Positions 1 through 8,343 of a stretch of 64,000 bases of DNA are shown here, in pieces (the first letter of the stretch is position 1; the number at the start of each line of letters is the position of its first letter). The notes under the pieces were generated by a model. It worked only from the letters and a program-made list of their open reading frames with translations, was not told the origin of the DNA and made no database searches. The stretch lies in contig NZ_CP029617.1 in NCBI RefSeq assembly GCF_003945545.1, positions 2,615,001 to 2,679,000 of the forward strand. Reading direction: 5' to 3'. The translations under genes and the position numbers were made by a program. This stretch comes from Streptomyces sp. WAC 01529 (lineage in GTDB: Bacteria > Actinomycetota > Actinomycetes > Streptomycetales > Streptomycetaceae).

Positions 1-485
1 GGCGTCAGCGAGGCGATGGCGGCACGCGCGCGTGGCGGGCAGGAGGGGGCGCCGCCGTCGGGGGCGTCGGCGTCCGGCGGCGGCTCGTGGCCGTGGCTGA
101 CCATGGTCCGCTCGCCCTCGTAGGCCATGGAGACGGTCACCGGGGTGTGCCAGCCGGGCACGGTCCGCGACGAGGTGAGGTCGATGCCCTCGCCTCCTTC
201 GAGGGTGTCCCAGCAGTACTCCCCGTAGTGGTCGTCGCCGAAGGCGGCGGCCAGCGAGGTGTGCAGGCCGAGCCGGGCGAGCGCGGTCGCCATGTTGGCG
301 ACGCCGCCGGGGCTCGACCCCATGCCGCGCGCCCAGGACTCGGTCCCGCGCACCGGCGCGGAGTCGAGGCCGGTGAAGATGATGTCGAGGAAGACCGTGC
401 CGGTGAGGTAGACGTCGCAGGCCGGATCGCCGGCTCTGCGGGCCGCCTTCAGCGGGTCGACGGTGGGCTGTAGGGGTACGACCAT
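1..485 (-). CDS. PfkB-family sugar kinase, N-terminal part
   Basis: The first 161 codons of a carbohydrate kinase of the PfkB/ribokinase family, running off the window at base 1. The start is the ATG at 485-483, reading MVVPLQPTVDPLKAAR. About 25 residues in, the sequence VYLTGTVFLDIIFTGL is the first beta strand of the fold, and SPGGVANMATALARLG is the glycine-rich sugar-binding segment typical of the family, followed by AAFGDDHYGEYC. The ATP-binding C-terminal half and catalytic Asp lie outside the window, so the substrate cannot be read. It lies downstream of glucarate dehydratase on the same strand, 135 bp away across a tandem repeat, so co-transcription is possible. No good ribosome-binding site is visible at this start. 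Family assignment is secure; the specific sugar is unknown. Confidence 0.85.
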   Translation of the reverse strand, partial: MVVPLQPTVDPLKAARRAGDPACDVYLTGTVFLDIIFTGLDSAPVRGTESWARGMGSSPGGVANMATALARLGLHTSLAAAFGDDHYGEYCWDTLEGGEGIDLTSSRTVPGWHTPVTVSMAYEGERTMVSHGHEPPPDADAPDGGAPSCPPRARAAIASLT

Positions 486-556
486 GCAGGCAACGTAACG
501 GACGACGCGCGCGGGGGCCCGGGGTTCCCGGTTCGGCACGTCGCGCGGTGCTCCCA

Positions 557-640
557 GCCCGGTGCCACCAGCCCGGTGCCACCAGCGCGGTGTCACCAGC
601 GCGGTGCCACCAGCCCGGCGCTACCAGCGCGGTACCGCCG
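557..640. repeat. 14-bp tandem repeat across a stop codon, 6 copies
   Basis: Six head-to-tail copies of a 14-bp unit, consensus GCCCGGTGCCACCA, start at 557, 571, 585, 599, 613 and 627. The last two copies cover the final codons and the stop (621-623) of the glucarate dehydratase gene; the others fill the gap towards the sugar kinase. Fourteen is not a multiple of three and the copies outside the gene are untranslated, so this looks like slippage or unequal duplication of a gene end. Confidence 0.9.
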
Positions 641-1925
641 GAGTCGCCCACTCCGGGTCCGCCGCCCGCATCGCCGCCGCGTCGTCCCGCTCCCGCAGGG
701 CGCGGAAGTCGTCGTCCAGCCAGCGCGCGTGCAGGGCGGCGAGCCTGTCCCGGTCGATGTCGACGCCGAGCCCGGGGGTGTCGGTGACGGTGACCCTGCC
801 GTCCACGAAGCGCGGCCGGGAGGTCAGCACGTCCTCGGCCTGCCAGGGGTAGTGGGAGTCGCAGGCGTGGCCGAGCCCGGGCACGGTCGCCGCCACGTGG
901 GTCATCGCGGCGAGGCTGATCCCCAGGTGCGTGTTGGAGTGCATCGACACGCTCACGCCGAACGTCCGGCAGACCGCCGCCAGTTCGCGGGTGCGCCGCA
1001 GCCCGCCCCAGTAGTGGTGGTCGCAGAGCACCACCCGCACGGCGCCCTTCGCGAAGGCCTCCGGTATCTCGTCGAAGGTCGTCACGCACATGTTGGTGGC
1101 GAGCGGCACCGAGGTGCCCGCCGCGACCCGCGCCATGGCGGGCGTGCCGAGCGCGGGGTCCTCCAGGTATTCGAGTACGTCACCCAGCTCGGCCGCGACC
1201 CTCAGCGAAGTCGCCACGGACCAGGCGCCGTTGGGGTCCAGCCGCAGCGGGCTGCCCGGGAACGCCCGCGCGAGGGCGCGGATCGCGGCTATCTCCTCGT
1301 TTGGCGGGAAGACGCCGCCCTTGAGCTTGAAGGAGCCGAAGCCGTGGCGCTCGGCGAAGAGGCGGGCCTGGGCGACTATCCCGGCCGGGTCGAGCGCGGC
1401 GCCCCAGCCCGCGTCCGGCTCGCAGGCCCGCCCCGCCGGATGCTCGGCCCACTTGTAGAACAGGTAGGCGCTGTACTCCACGGCGTCCCGCACCTTGCCG
1501 CCGAGCAGCGCGTGCACGGGCAGGCCGAGCGCCTTGCCGAGCGCGTCCAGGCACGCCACCTCGAACCCGGAGACGACGGAGAGCCGCAGCTTGTCGGCGC
1601 TCTGCACGCCGCGCAGGCCGCCGACGTCCACCGCCTCGTCGACCCGCGCGGCGTCCACGGGCGTCTCGTCCGCGAGTGTGAACAGCCGGTTCACATCGGA
1701 GACAGCCGTGCCGATCAGCCGCTCGGCGAGCGGCCGCGCGATCTCCAGATACTTCCCGTCGCCGTACGTCTCCCCGATCCCGGTCACTCCACCCGCCGTG
1801 ACCAGCTCGATGATGAGCCGGGGCGTGTAGGGCTGATGGACGCCCTGGGTGTTGAGCAGCGGTGGATCGGCGACGAGGACCGGGGTGAGGCGGACGTCCG
1901 TGATGACCAGGCTCTGTCCATACAT
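621..1925 (-). CDS. gudD: Glucarate dehydratase (enolase superfamily)
   Basis: A 434-residue enolase-superfamily dehydratase. D-glucarate dehydratase converts glucarate to 5-keto-4-deoxyglucarate in sugar-acid catabolism. The catalytic set of that branch is in place: the K-x-K pair K200/K202 (SFKLKGG), metal ligands D230 (RLDPNGAW), E255 (LEDP) and N278 (ATNMC), and the Asp/His pair D302 (VLCDHHYWGG) and H329 (SMHSNTHLG). Length is close to the roughly 445 residues usual for the family. The ATG at 1925 has no clear ribosome-binding site, but TAGTCT sits 8 nt upstream, as expected for a leaderless mRNA. The last codons lie inside a 14-bp tandem repeat. A related sugar-acid substrate is the main alternative. 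Confidence 0.88.
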   Translation of the reverse strand: MYGQSLVITDVRLTPVLVADPPLLNTQGVHQPYTPRLIIELVTAGGVTGIGETYGDGKYLEIARPLAERLIGTAVSDVNRLFTLADETPVDAARVDEAVDVGGLRGVQSADKLRLSVVSGFEVACLDALGKALGLPVHALLGGKVRDAVEYSAYLFYKWAEHPAGRACEPDAGWGAALDPAGIVAQARLFAERHGFGSFKLKGGVFPPNEEIAAIRALARAFPGSPLRLDPNGAWSVATSLRVAAELGDVLEYLEDPALGTPAMARVAAGTSVPLATNMCVTTFDEIPEAFAKGAVRVVLCDHHYWGGLRRTRELAAVCRTFGVSVSMHSNTHLGISLAAMTHVAATVPGLGHACDSHYPWQAEDVLTSRPRFVDGRVTVTDTPGLGVDIDRDRLAALHARWLDDDFRALRERDDAAAMRAADPEWATPAVPRW

Positions 1926-1995
1926 GGGAACGGAGACTAGGTATGCGCATGACAGAGCGTCAATGGGGCGTGGGGAAGCGCCCCGGCGCCCGCGC

Positions 1996-2997
1996 TCAGT
2001 CGAACGAGTAGGCGTCGACCTCGGCGAGGTACCGCGCCCGCAGCGCCTCGTCCGCCGCGTCCCTGTCGAGGAAGGCCGCCTCGAAGGAGTTCCGCGCCAG
2101 CGTGCGCAGCCGCTCCTGGTCGATGCCGAGCGCCTCGCGGACGGCGTGGAAGGTGTCGTCGACGTACCCGCCGAAGTAGGCGGGGTCGTCGGAGTTGACC
2201 GTGCACATCAGCCCGGCGTCCATCATCCGGGCCAGCGGGTGCTCCTCGAGTACGTCGATGGCGCGCAGCCGCACGTTCGAGAGCGGGCACAGGGTGAGCG
2301 GCACCCGCTCGCGGACCAGGCGCTCGACGAGGTCCGGGTCCTCCATGCAGCGCAGGCCGTGGTCGACGCGCTCGACGCGCAGCACGTCGAGGGCCTCGGT
2401 GATGTAGGCGGGCGGGCCCTCCTCGCCCGCGTGGGCGACGAGCCGCAGGCCCAGCGCGGCGGCGGCCTCGTACACCTCCTTGAACTTCGCCGGCGGGTGG
2501 CCGACCTCGGCCGAGTCGAGGCCGACCCCGATGATCCGGTCGAGGTGGGGCTCGGCGGCGCGCAGGGTCTCCATCGCGGACTCGGCGGACTGGTCGCGCA
2601 GGAAACACATGATGAGCCGGGTGGAGACGCCGTGCCGCTCCTCGGAGCGGTCAAGGGCGCGGGAGAGGCCGTCGATGACGGTGGCGATGGGGACGCCTCG
2701 GGCGATGTGCGCCTGCGGGTCGAAGAAGATCTCCGCGTGCCGTACGCCCTGGGCGGCGGCGCGCGCGAGGTAGGCGTCGGCGAGGTCCTCGAAGTCGGCC
2801 TCGGTGCGCAGCACGGCCATCAGGCCGTAGTAGAGGTCGAGGAAGGACTGGAGGTCGTCGAAGAGGTAGGCCTTGCGCAGTTCCCCGGTGTCGGCATAGG
2901 GCAGGTCGACGCCGTTGCGCGCGGCGAGCGCGAAGGCCAGCTCGGGTTCGAGGGTGCCTTCGATGTGGAGGTGGAGTTCGGCCTTGGGGATCGGCAT
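1996..2997 (-). CDS. add: Adenosine/adenine deaminase
   Basis: A 333-residue metal-dependent amidohydrolase of the adenosine/adenine deaminase family, acting in purine salvage by hydrolysing the 6-amino group. Visible metal ligands are H9 and H11 (HLH), H189 (VAHAGEE, with E192 as the catalytic acid) and D270; H213 lies in VDHGLR and D271 follows D270 in NSDDPAYF. The segment DSAEVGHPPAKF (161-172) and the CPLSNVRLR motif (237-245) are what I associate with the adenine deaminase branch rather than the classical adenosine enzyme, which has a GDE motif in that place. Most genomes annotate it simply as adenosine deaminase. It stands 39 bp downstream of rnz and 70 bp upstream of gudD on the same strand. 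Confidence 0.88.
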   Translation of the reverse strand: MPIPKAELHLHIEGTLEPELAFALAARNGVDLPYADTGELRKAYLFDDLQSFLDLYYGLMAVLRTEADFEDLADAYLARAAAQGVRHAEIFFDPQAHIARGVPIATVIDGLSRALDRSEERHGVSTRLIMCFLRDQSAESAMETLRAAEPHLDRIIGVGLDSAEVGHPPAKFKEVYEAAAALGLRLVAHAGEEGPPAYITEALDVLRVERVDHGLRCMEDPDLVERLVRERVPLTLCPLSNVRLRAIDVLEEHPLARMMDAGLMCTVNSDDPAYFGGYVDDTFHAVREALGIDQERLRTLARNSFEAAFLDRDAADEALRARYLAEVDAYSFD

Positions 2998-3035
2998 GGT
3001 GCGGTCTCGCTGGTTCTGTGCTGTGTGGGGGGTGT

Positions 3036-3941
3036 TCAGGTGCGTTTGGGCAGGGGGACGCGCAACAGGTCGCGGGCGATGGTGAGTTCGCCGTCGAACC
3101 CGGCGGCGCGCGCCTGCTGTTCGTAGACGTCCGGGTCGGGGTAGCGCTGGCTGAAATGCGTCAGCACGAGATGGCGTACGCCCGCGTCGATCGCGACCCG
3201 CGCGGCCTGACCGGCGGTCAGGTGGCCGTGGTCGGTGGCCAGTTGCTCGTCCTCGTCGAGGAACGTCGACTCGATGACGAGCATGTCGCAGCCCTCGGCG
3301 AGCGCGTACACGCCGTCGCAGAGCCGGGTGTCCATCACGAAGGCGAAGCGCTGGCCGCGCCGCACCTCGCTGACCTCGTCCAGCGCGACGCCGCCGAGGC
3401 TGCCCTCCTTCTGGAGCCGCCCGACGTCGGGTCCCTTGATGCCGCGCTCGGCGAGCAGCCGGGGCAGCATGCGGCGCCCGTCCGGTTCGGTGAGGCGGTA
3501 GCCGTACGACTCGACGGGGTGGGAGAGCTTCACCGCGTCGAGGGTGTACGAGGGGCCGGTGGCGAGCGGGCCGTCGGCGGCGACCGGGGCCTCGGTGAGC
3601 CGGACGGTCTCGCGGTAGGCCGTGGCGTACCGCAGCCGGTCGAAGAAGCGCTGTCCGGAGGCCGGGTAGTGGGCGGTGACGGGGTGCGGGACCCGGTCGA
3701 GGTTGATGCGCTGGATCACCCCGGCGAGGCCGAGGGAGTGGTCGCCGTGGAAGTGGGTGACGCAGATCCGGTGCAGGTCGTGCGCGGCGACCCCGGCGCG
3801 CAGCATCTGCCGCTGCGTGCCCTCGCCGGGGTCGAAGAGGATGCCCTGGCCGTCCCAGAGCAGGACGTAGCCGTTGTGGTTGCGGTGCCGGGTCGGGACC
3901 TGGCTGGCGGTGCCGAGCACCACCAATTCACGTACGGACAA
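3036..3941 (-). CDS. rnz: Ribonuclease Z
   Basis: A 301-residue metallo-beta-lactamase-fold endonuclease that removes the 3' trailer of tRNA precursors. The signature [11 protein letters not shown] gives zinc ligands H63, H65, D67 and H68; further ligands fall in VMDTRLCDG and in the C-terminal LTHFSQRY, and the GHLTAGQAA histidine motif is present. The N-terminus [18 protein letters not shown] matches the conserved start of actinobacterial RNase Z, which makes the initiation codon TTG at 3941-3939; no convincing Shine-Dalgarno precedes it. The HIT gene lies 15 bp upstream on the same strand, so the two are probably co-transcribed. Confidence 0.95.
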   Translation of the reverse strand: MSVRELVVLGTASQVPTRHRNHNGYVLLWDGQGILFDPGEGTQRQMLRAGVAAHDLHRICVTHFHGDHSLGLAGVIQRINLDRVPHPVTAHYPASGQRFFDRLRYATAYRETVRLTEAPVAADGPLATGPSYTLDAVKLSHPVESYGYRLTEPDGRRMLPRLLAERGIKGPDVGRLQKEGSLGGVALDEVSEVRRGQRFAFVMDTRLCDGVYALAEGCDMLVIESTFLDEDEQLATDHGHLTAGQAARVAIDAGVRHLVLTHFSQRYPDPDVYEQQARAAGFDGELTIARDLLRVPLPKRT

Positions 3942-3956
3942 GAGGTGTTGGCCCCG

Positions 3957-4310
3957 CTATCCGGGGGGCCACTGGAGGCCGCGGCCGCCCAGGACGTGCA
4001 CGTGCGCGTGGAAGACGGTCTGGCCGGCGCCGGTCCCGGTGTTGAAGACGAGGCGGTAGCTCTCGGACCCCTCCTGGGCGGCGACCTCGCCCGCCTCGCG
4101 CAGCACGTCGGCGGCGATCTCCGGCGCGGCGGCGGCCAGTGCCGCGGCGTCGGGGTGGTGGACCTTGGGGATCACCAGGACGTGCGAGGGAGCCTGGGGG
4201 TTTATGTCACGGAAGGCGAGGGTCGTCTCGCTCTCCCGCACGACGTCCGCCGGCACCTCACCCGCGACGATCTTGCAGAACAAGCAGTCGCTTCGCGCTT
4301 CGCCCGCCAT
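3957..4310 (-). CDS. HIT-family nucleotide hydrolase
   Basis: A 117-residue histidine-triad protein of the HinT type, a small cytoplasmic dimeric hydrolase or transferase acting on nucleotide alpha-phosphates such as AMP phosphoramidates. The triad is HAHVHVLGG, with H101, H103 and H105. C9 and C12 (CLFCK) plus a histidine in VHHPD (51-52) form the structural zinc site of this subfamily. The ATG at 4310 is preceded by GAGGAGG with about 8 nt spacing, so the start is well supported. It lies between the tricorn protease gene (66 bp upstream) and rnz (15 bp downstream), all on the minus strand. Confidence 0.93.
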   Translation of the reverse strand: MAGEARSDCLFCKIVAGEVPADVVRESETTLAFRDINPQAPSHVLVIPKVHHPDAAALAAAAPEIAADVLREAGEVAAQEGSESYRLVFNTGTGAGQTVFHAHVHVLGGRGLQWPPG

Positions 4311-4376
4311 GGGTCCGGCCTCCTCGTGAGCAGTGATCAGTACGCTGGAATGCTATCCCTCGGTGCCGCGCCGGGC

Positions 4377-7300
4377 CTATGGCGCCCCGGGGAGGTCCGG
4401 CGCCGTCTTCGCGGGGTTCTCCTCCAGCGCGGCGAGCGCGAGCCGCACGGCCTCGTCCAACTGCGGGTCGCGGCCCGCCGCGTAGTCGTCGGGGGTGGTG
4501 ACGACCTCGACGTCGGGGGCGACGCCGTAGTTCTCGACGCCCCAGCCGGGGCCCTCCATCCAGAACGCGTACTTCGGCTGGGTCACCAGCGTCCCGTCGA
4601 CCAGGTGGTAGCGGCTGTCGATGCCGACGACGCCGCCCCAGGTACGGGTGCCGACGACGGGGCCGATGCCGAGCGCCCGGATCGCGGCGTTGACGATGTC
4701 GCCGTCGGAGCCGGAGAACTCGTTGGCGACGGCGACGACCGGGCCGCGGGGCGCGTCCAGGGGGTAGCTGAGGGGCCGGGCGCCGCGGGGCAGGTCCCAG
4801 CCGACGACGCGGCGCGCGAGCTTCTCCACGACGAGCTGGGAGGTGTGCCCGCCGCCGTTCTCGCGGACGTCGACGACCAGGCCCTCGCGGGCGACCTCGA
4901 CGCGCAGGTCCCGGTGGATCTGCGCCCAGCCGGGCGCCTGCATGTCGGGGACGTGGAGGTAGCCGAGGCGGCCGCCCGAGCACTCGTGGACGTAGGCCCG
5001 CCGGTCAGCGACCCAGGCGTGGTAGCGCAGCGGCCCCTCGTCGGCGACGGGGACCACCACGGCATGCCGCGGATCGCCGCCGCCCGAGGGCGAGACGGTC
5101 AGCTCGACGGGTTTGTCCGCGGTGCCGACGAGCAGCGGGCCGGGTCCCGTGACGGGGTCGACGGGCCGGCCGTTGACCTCGACCACCGCGTCGCCAGGGC
5201 GCACCGCGACGCCGGGGGCCGCGAGCGGGGACTGCGCGGCGGGGTCGGAGCTCTCCGAGGGGAGGATGCGGTCGATGCGCCACTGGCCGTCGTCGCCGCG
5301 CGAGAGGTCGGCGCCGAGGAGGCCCTGGCGGAGGGCGGTGCCGCCCCCGCCGCCGGGGGTGACGTAGGCGTGCGAGGTGCCCAGTTCGCCCTGGACCTCC
5401 CAGAGCAGGTCGACGAGGTCGTCGTGGGTGGCAACGCGGTCGAGGACGGGGCGGTAGCGGTCCAGTACGCCGTCCCAGTCGACGCCGCCCATGTCGGGCC
5501 GCCAGAAGTTGTCCCGCATGAGGCGGCCCGTCTCGTCGTACATCTGGCGCCACTCGGCGGCCGGGTCGACGGTGTGGCGGATGCGGGAGAGGTCGACCGT
5601 GATGTTCGAGTCGCTGTCCTCGTCGCCGGAGGCGCGCCGGTCGCTCGGCACCACCTTCAGCTTGCCGTCGGTCCACAGCAGGACCCGCTTGCCGTCGCCG
5701 GTGACCGCGAAGTGGTCGGCGTCGGCGGCCAGTTCCTCCACGCGGCGCTGGACGAAGTCGTACCGCTCCAGTTCCGTGTGGGGCTCCGGGTCGGACGGGG
5801 TGGCCCGGGAGGCGCCGAGCACGCCGCGCACCGGGTGGCGCAGCCAGAGCAGGCCGTCCTTGGCGGCGCGCAGCGTGGTGTAGCGGGCGGCCTCGACGGG
5901 GAACGGCACGATGCGGTCGGCGAGCCCGTCGAAGTCGATGCGGGTGACGGGCGCGCCCTCGCTGTCGGGGGTCTCGGCGCCGGGGCTGTCCTGCCCCTCG
6001 AAGGGCCTGCCGTGCCGCTGCGGGCCGAACGGCGAGGGCGTGGTCGCGGCGAGCGTGAGCAGGTAGGGCCGGGAGCCGCCGACGAAGGCGAGGTCGAAGA
6101 CGTGCTCGTCGTAGACCGGGTCGAAGGCGCGCGCGGAGAGGAAGGCGAGGTGCTTGCCGTCGAGGGTGAACGCGGGCGCGTAGTCGCGGAAGCGCAGCGG
6201 GGTCGCCTCGGACACCGACAGGTCGGCGGTGTTGGCGAGCCTGAGCTGGCGCAGCGGGCGCGGGCCCGGGTGCGACCAGGCGAGCCAGGCGGAGTCGGGT
6301 GAGAAGACGAGCCCGGTGGCCTCGCCGTCCTCGGCGCGGTCGACCTCGCGGACCTCGCCGCTCTCCCGCTCGACGAGCAGGACACGCCCGTCGTGCGAGG
6401 CGACGGCGGCGCGGCTGCCGTCCGGCGACATGGCGAGCGAGAGGACCCGGCCGAGCTGTCCGGCGGCGAGCCTGCGGGGCGTCGCGCCGGGCGCGGGGCC
6501 GGTGGCGGGGGCGAACTCCAGCGCCTCGTCGCCCTCCGCGTCGGTCACCCAGACGACGTGCTCCTCTCCGGCGACGCGGAAGGTGCGGGGCAGCCGGGCG
6601 CGCACTCCCGGCGTGGCGGCGAGCGCGCGGGCGGGGCCCTCGCGGTGGGTGATCCAGTGCACGGAGCCGCGGACGGAGACCGCGCTGCCGCGGCCGGTGT
6701 GGTCGGGCGCGGCGGCCCCGAACCAGCGGGCGGCGGCCACGGGGTGCGGCTGGAGGTCGGCGCGCTGACCGCCGAGGCGGATGTCGAGGCGGCGCGGCTC
6801 GGCGTCGGTCAGAGCGTCCAGGAGCCACAGCTCACCGGCGCTCATATAGATCACGCGGCTGCCGTCGGTGGCGGCGTGCCGGGCGTAGAAGCCGTCGAGG
6901 GGGGTGTGGCGGCGCAGGTCGGAGCCGTCGGGCAGCGAGGAGTAGAGGGCGCCGACGCCTTCGTGGTCGCTGAGGAAGGCGACCCGCTCCCCCACCCACA
7001 GCGGGTACTCGATGTTCCCGTCGAGGTCTTCGTGCAGGCGTACGAACTCGGTCTCCGTGCCCTCGCGGATCCACAGCTTGCCCGCGGTGCCGCCGCGGTA
7101 CCGCTTCCACCAGGCGGCCTCGCGGCCCATGGGCGCGGAGAGCAACAGGACCCGCCCGTCGGGGCCGTACGCGACATCGCCGACCAGGCCGTAGGGCAGG
7201 GTGGCCGCGGGGCCGCCGTCCAGCGGCACGGCCCGCGCCCAGCTGCGGCGCAGCGAGGCCTGGCCCGCCGCGCTGACGGCGAGGACGTGCCCGTCGGGGG

Positions 7301-7586
7301 TCCAGCCGCGTACGCCCGTCTTCCAAGTGCCCCAGTACGTCAGCCGCTTGGCTGGGCCGCCGTCGAGGGGCGCGATGTGCACCTCGGGCGCCCCGTCGCG
7401 GGTGGAGGTCCAGGCGACGGTGGTGCCGTCCGGGGAGACGCGGGGATGGTTCACGGGCATGTTGTCGGCGCTCACCCGCCAGGCGCGGCCCCCGTCGAGG
7501 GGGGCGACCCAGACGTCGTCCTCGGCCGTGAAGGCGGCCAACTCGCCGTGGATGTGCGGATACCGGAGGTACGCAGTCTGAGTCAC
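4377..7586 (-). CDS. Tricorn protease homologue
   Basis: A 1069-residue peptidase of family S41, the tricorn type, which degrades oligopeptides released by the proteasome or other proteases. The N-terminal two thirds contains repeated beta-propeller blades (recurring phrases such as VSPDGTTVAW and MSPDGSRAAV). A PDZ domain follows at about 740-850 (PGDAVVEVNGRPVDP) and the catalytic core at about 860-1060. The nucleophile S960 lies in NEFSGSDGD, the catalytic glutamate E1018 in GVENYGV, and GTRTWGGVVG forms the conserved loop; all align with Thermoplasma tricorn as I remember it. Length equals the family norm. The start is GTG at 7586 with TAGGCT 7 nt upstream, so the mRNA is probably leaderless. 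There is no signal peptide, so it is cytoplasmic. Confidence 0.93.
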   Translation of the reverse strand: MTQTAYLRYPHIHGELAAFTAEDDVWVAPLDGGRAWRVSADNMPVNHPRVSPDGTTVAWTSTRDGAPEVHIAPLDGGPAKRLTYWGTWKTGVRGWTPDGHVLAVSAAGQASLRRSWARAVPLDGGPAATLPYGLVGDVAYGPDGRVLLLSAPMGREAAWWKRYRGGTAGKLWIREGTETEFVRLHEDLDGNIEYPLWVGERVAFLSDHEGVGALYSSLPDGSDLRRHTPLDGFYARHAATDGSRVIYMSAGELWLLDALTDAEPRRLDIRLGGQRADLQPHPVAAARWFGAAAPDHTGRGSAVSVRGSVHWITHREGPARALAATPGVRARLPRTFRVAGEEHVVWVTDAEGDEALEFAPATGPAPGATPRRLAAGQLGRVLSLAMSPDGSRAAVASHDGRVLLVERESGEVREVDRAEDGEATGLVFSPDSAWLAWSHPGPRPLRQLRLANTADLSVSEATPLRFRDYAPAFTLDGKHLAFLSARAFDPVYDEHVFDLAFVGGSRPYLLTLAATTPSPFGPQRHGRPFEGQDSPGAETPDSEGAPVTRIDFDGLADRIVPFPVEAARYTTLRAAKDGLLWLRHPVRGVLGASRATPSDPEPHTELERYDFVQRRVEELAADADHFAVTGDGKRVLLWTDGKLKVVPSDRRASGDEDSDSNITVDLSRIRHTVDPAAEWRQMYDETGRLMRDNFWRPDMGGVDWDGVLDRYRPVLDRVATHDDLVDLLWEVQGELGTSHAYVTPGGGGGTALRQGLLGADLSRGDDGQWRIDRILPSESSDPAAQSPLAAPGVAVRPGDAVVEVNGRPVDPVTGPGPLLVGTADKPVELTVSPSGGGDPRHAVVVPVADEGPLRYHAWVADRRAYVHECSGGRLGYLHVPDMQAPGWAQIHRDLRVEVAREGLVVDVRENGGGHTSQLVVEKLARRVVGWDLPRGARPLSYPLDAPRGPVVAVANEFSGSDGDIVNAAIRALGIGPVVGTRTWGGVVGIDSRYHLVDGTLVTQPKYAFWMEGPGWGVENYGVAPDVEVVTTPDDYAAGRDPQLDEAVRLALAALEENPAKTAPDLPGAP

Positions 7587-7668
7587 ACCACCCAGCCTAG
7601 GCAGCCGCCGGGCGGCCCGGAAGCGGTTTGGATCACTTCGTCCGGGACCGCCCGTCCGTGCCGGGCGG

Positions 7669-8259
7669 TCACTTCCCCGGGGCGCAGTCGCAGGTCGAGG
7701 GCGGGGGCGGGGTGACGGTCACCGTGACGGTCGTGGTGGGGCCGGGTTCCGGCTCGTCGTGGGAGGGCGGCGGCTGGGAGGCGGGCGGCGGGGAAGGCTT
7801 GCCGTCGCCGTTGCCGTCGTCCGCGCCGCAGTTGCCGAGGACGTCGACCTGGAACCACTCCTTGCCGTCGACCTTCGCGGTGAGGTTGCCGCGTACGCAT
7901 CTGCCGTCGACGACCGCGTGCACCTTGCCCTTGATGGTGATGTCCTGGCCGCCGTCGGACTCGCCCTGGCAGTCCACCTCGACGACGGCCGCGCGCGTGG
8001 GAGAGCCGCTCTTGGGCGTCACCCGGTCCGCGTAGCGGGCCGTGCAGCTGATCCACGCCACGTCGAGACGCTGCCGCTCCAGCGCCTTGGTGCCCATCTC
8101 GTCCACGGTGAGCGCGACCGCGGAGGTGTTCAGATCACCGCCTCCGGGCTCGCACGCGCCGACGCCCAGCGTGGCGGCGCCGGCGAGCCCGACGGCGTAC
8201 AGGATCGGCGTACGCCGCTTCCACACGTTCCGCTGCTGTAACCGTCTCAATGCCCCCAT
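7669..8259 (-). CDS. Putative lipoprotein, unknown function
   Basis: A 196-residue secreted protein of unknown function. A hydrophobic segment (about 19-32) ends in the lipobox VGAC, giving a lipidated C36. The middle is a small globular region with cysteines (WISCTARY, EVDCQG, GRCVRGN, LGNCG). The tail is a Pro/Thr-rich linker with PTTTVTVTVTPPPP, typical of wall-spanning segments, ending CDCAPGK. The start is uncertain. The ATG at 8259 has no ribosome-binding site and puts a rare TTA codon at position 7. The in-frame GTG at 8226 gives MWKRRTPILYAVGLAG, a signal peptide of normal length without the TTA codon, and may be the true start. I recognise a Streptomyces-specific lipoprotein type but no function. 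Confidence 0.7.
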   Translation of the reverse strand: MGALRRLQQRNVWKRRTPILYAVGLAGAATLGVGACEPGGGDLNTSAVALTVDEMGTKALERQRLDVAWISCTARYADRVTPKSGSPTRAAVVEVDCQGESDGGQDITIKGKVHAVVDGRCVRGNLTAKVDGKEWFQVDVLGNCGADDGNGDGKPSPPPASQPPPSHDEPEPGPTTTVTVTVTPPPPSTCDCAPGK

Positions 8260-8343
8260 AGGCGGCAGAGTGCCACTCCGTGCGCCCGCGCGGTAGACCG
8301 CATGCGGCCATCTGTCGGGTGGTGCCCGGCCGCCCGGCGGGCG

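Noticed and set aside
3018..6302. A 1094-codon open frame on the plus strand
   Set aside because: It lies antisense to rnz, the HIT gene and the tricorn protease; its translation is Val/Gly/Ala/Arg-rich without motifs, a shadow caused by high G+C.
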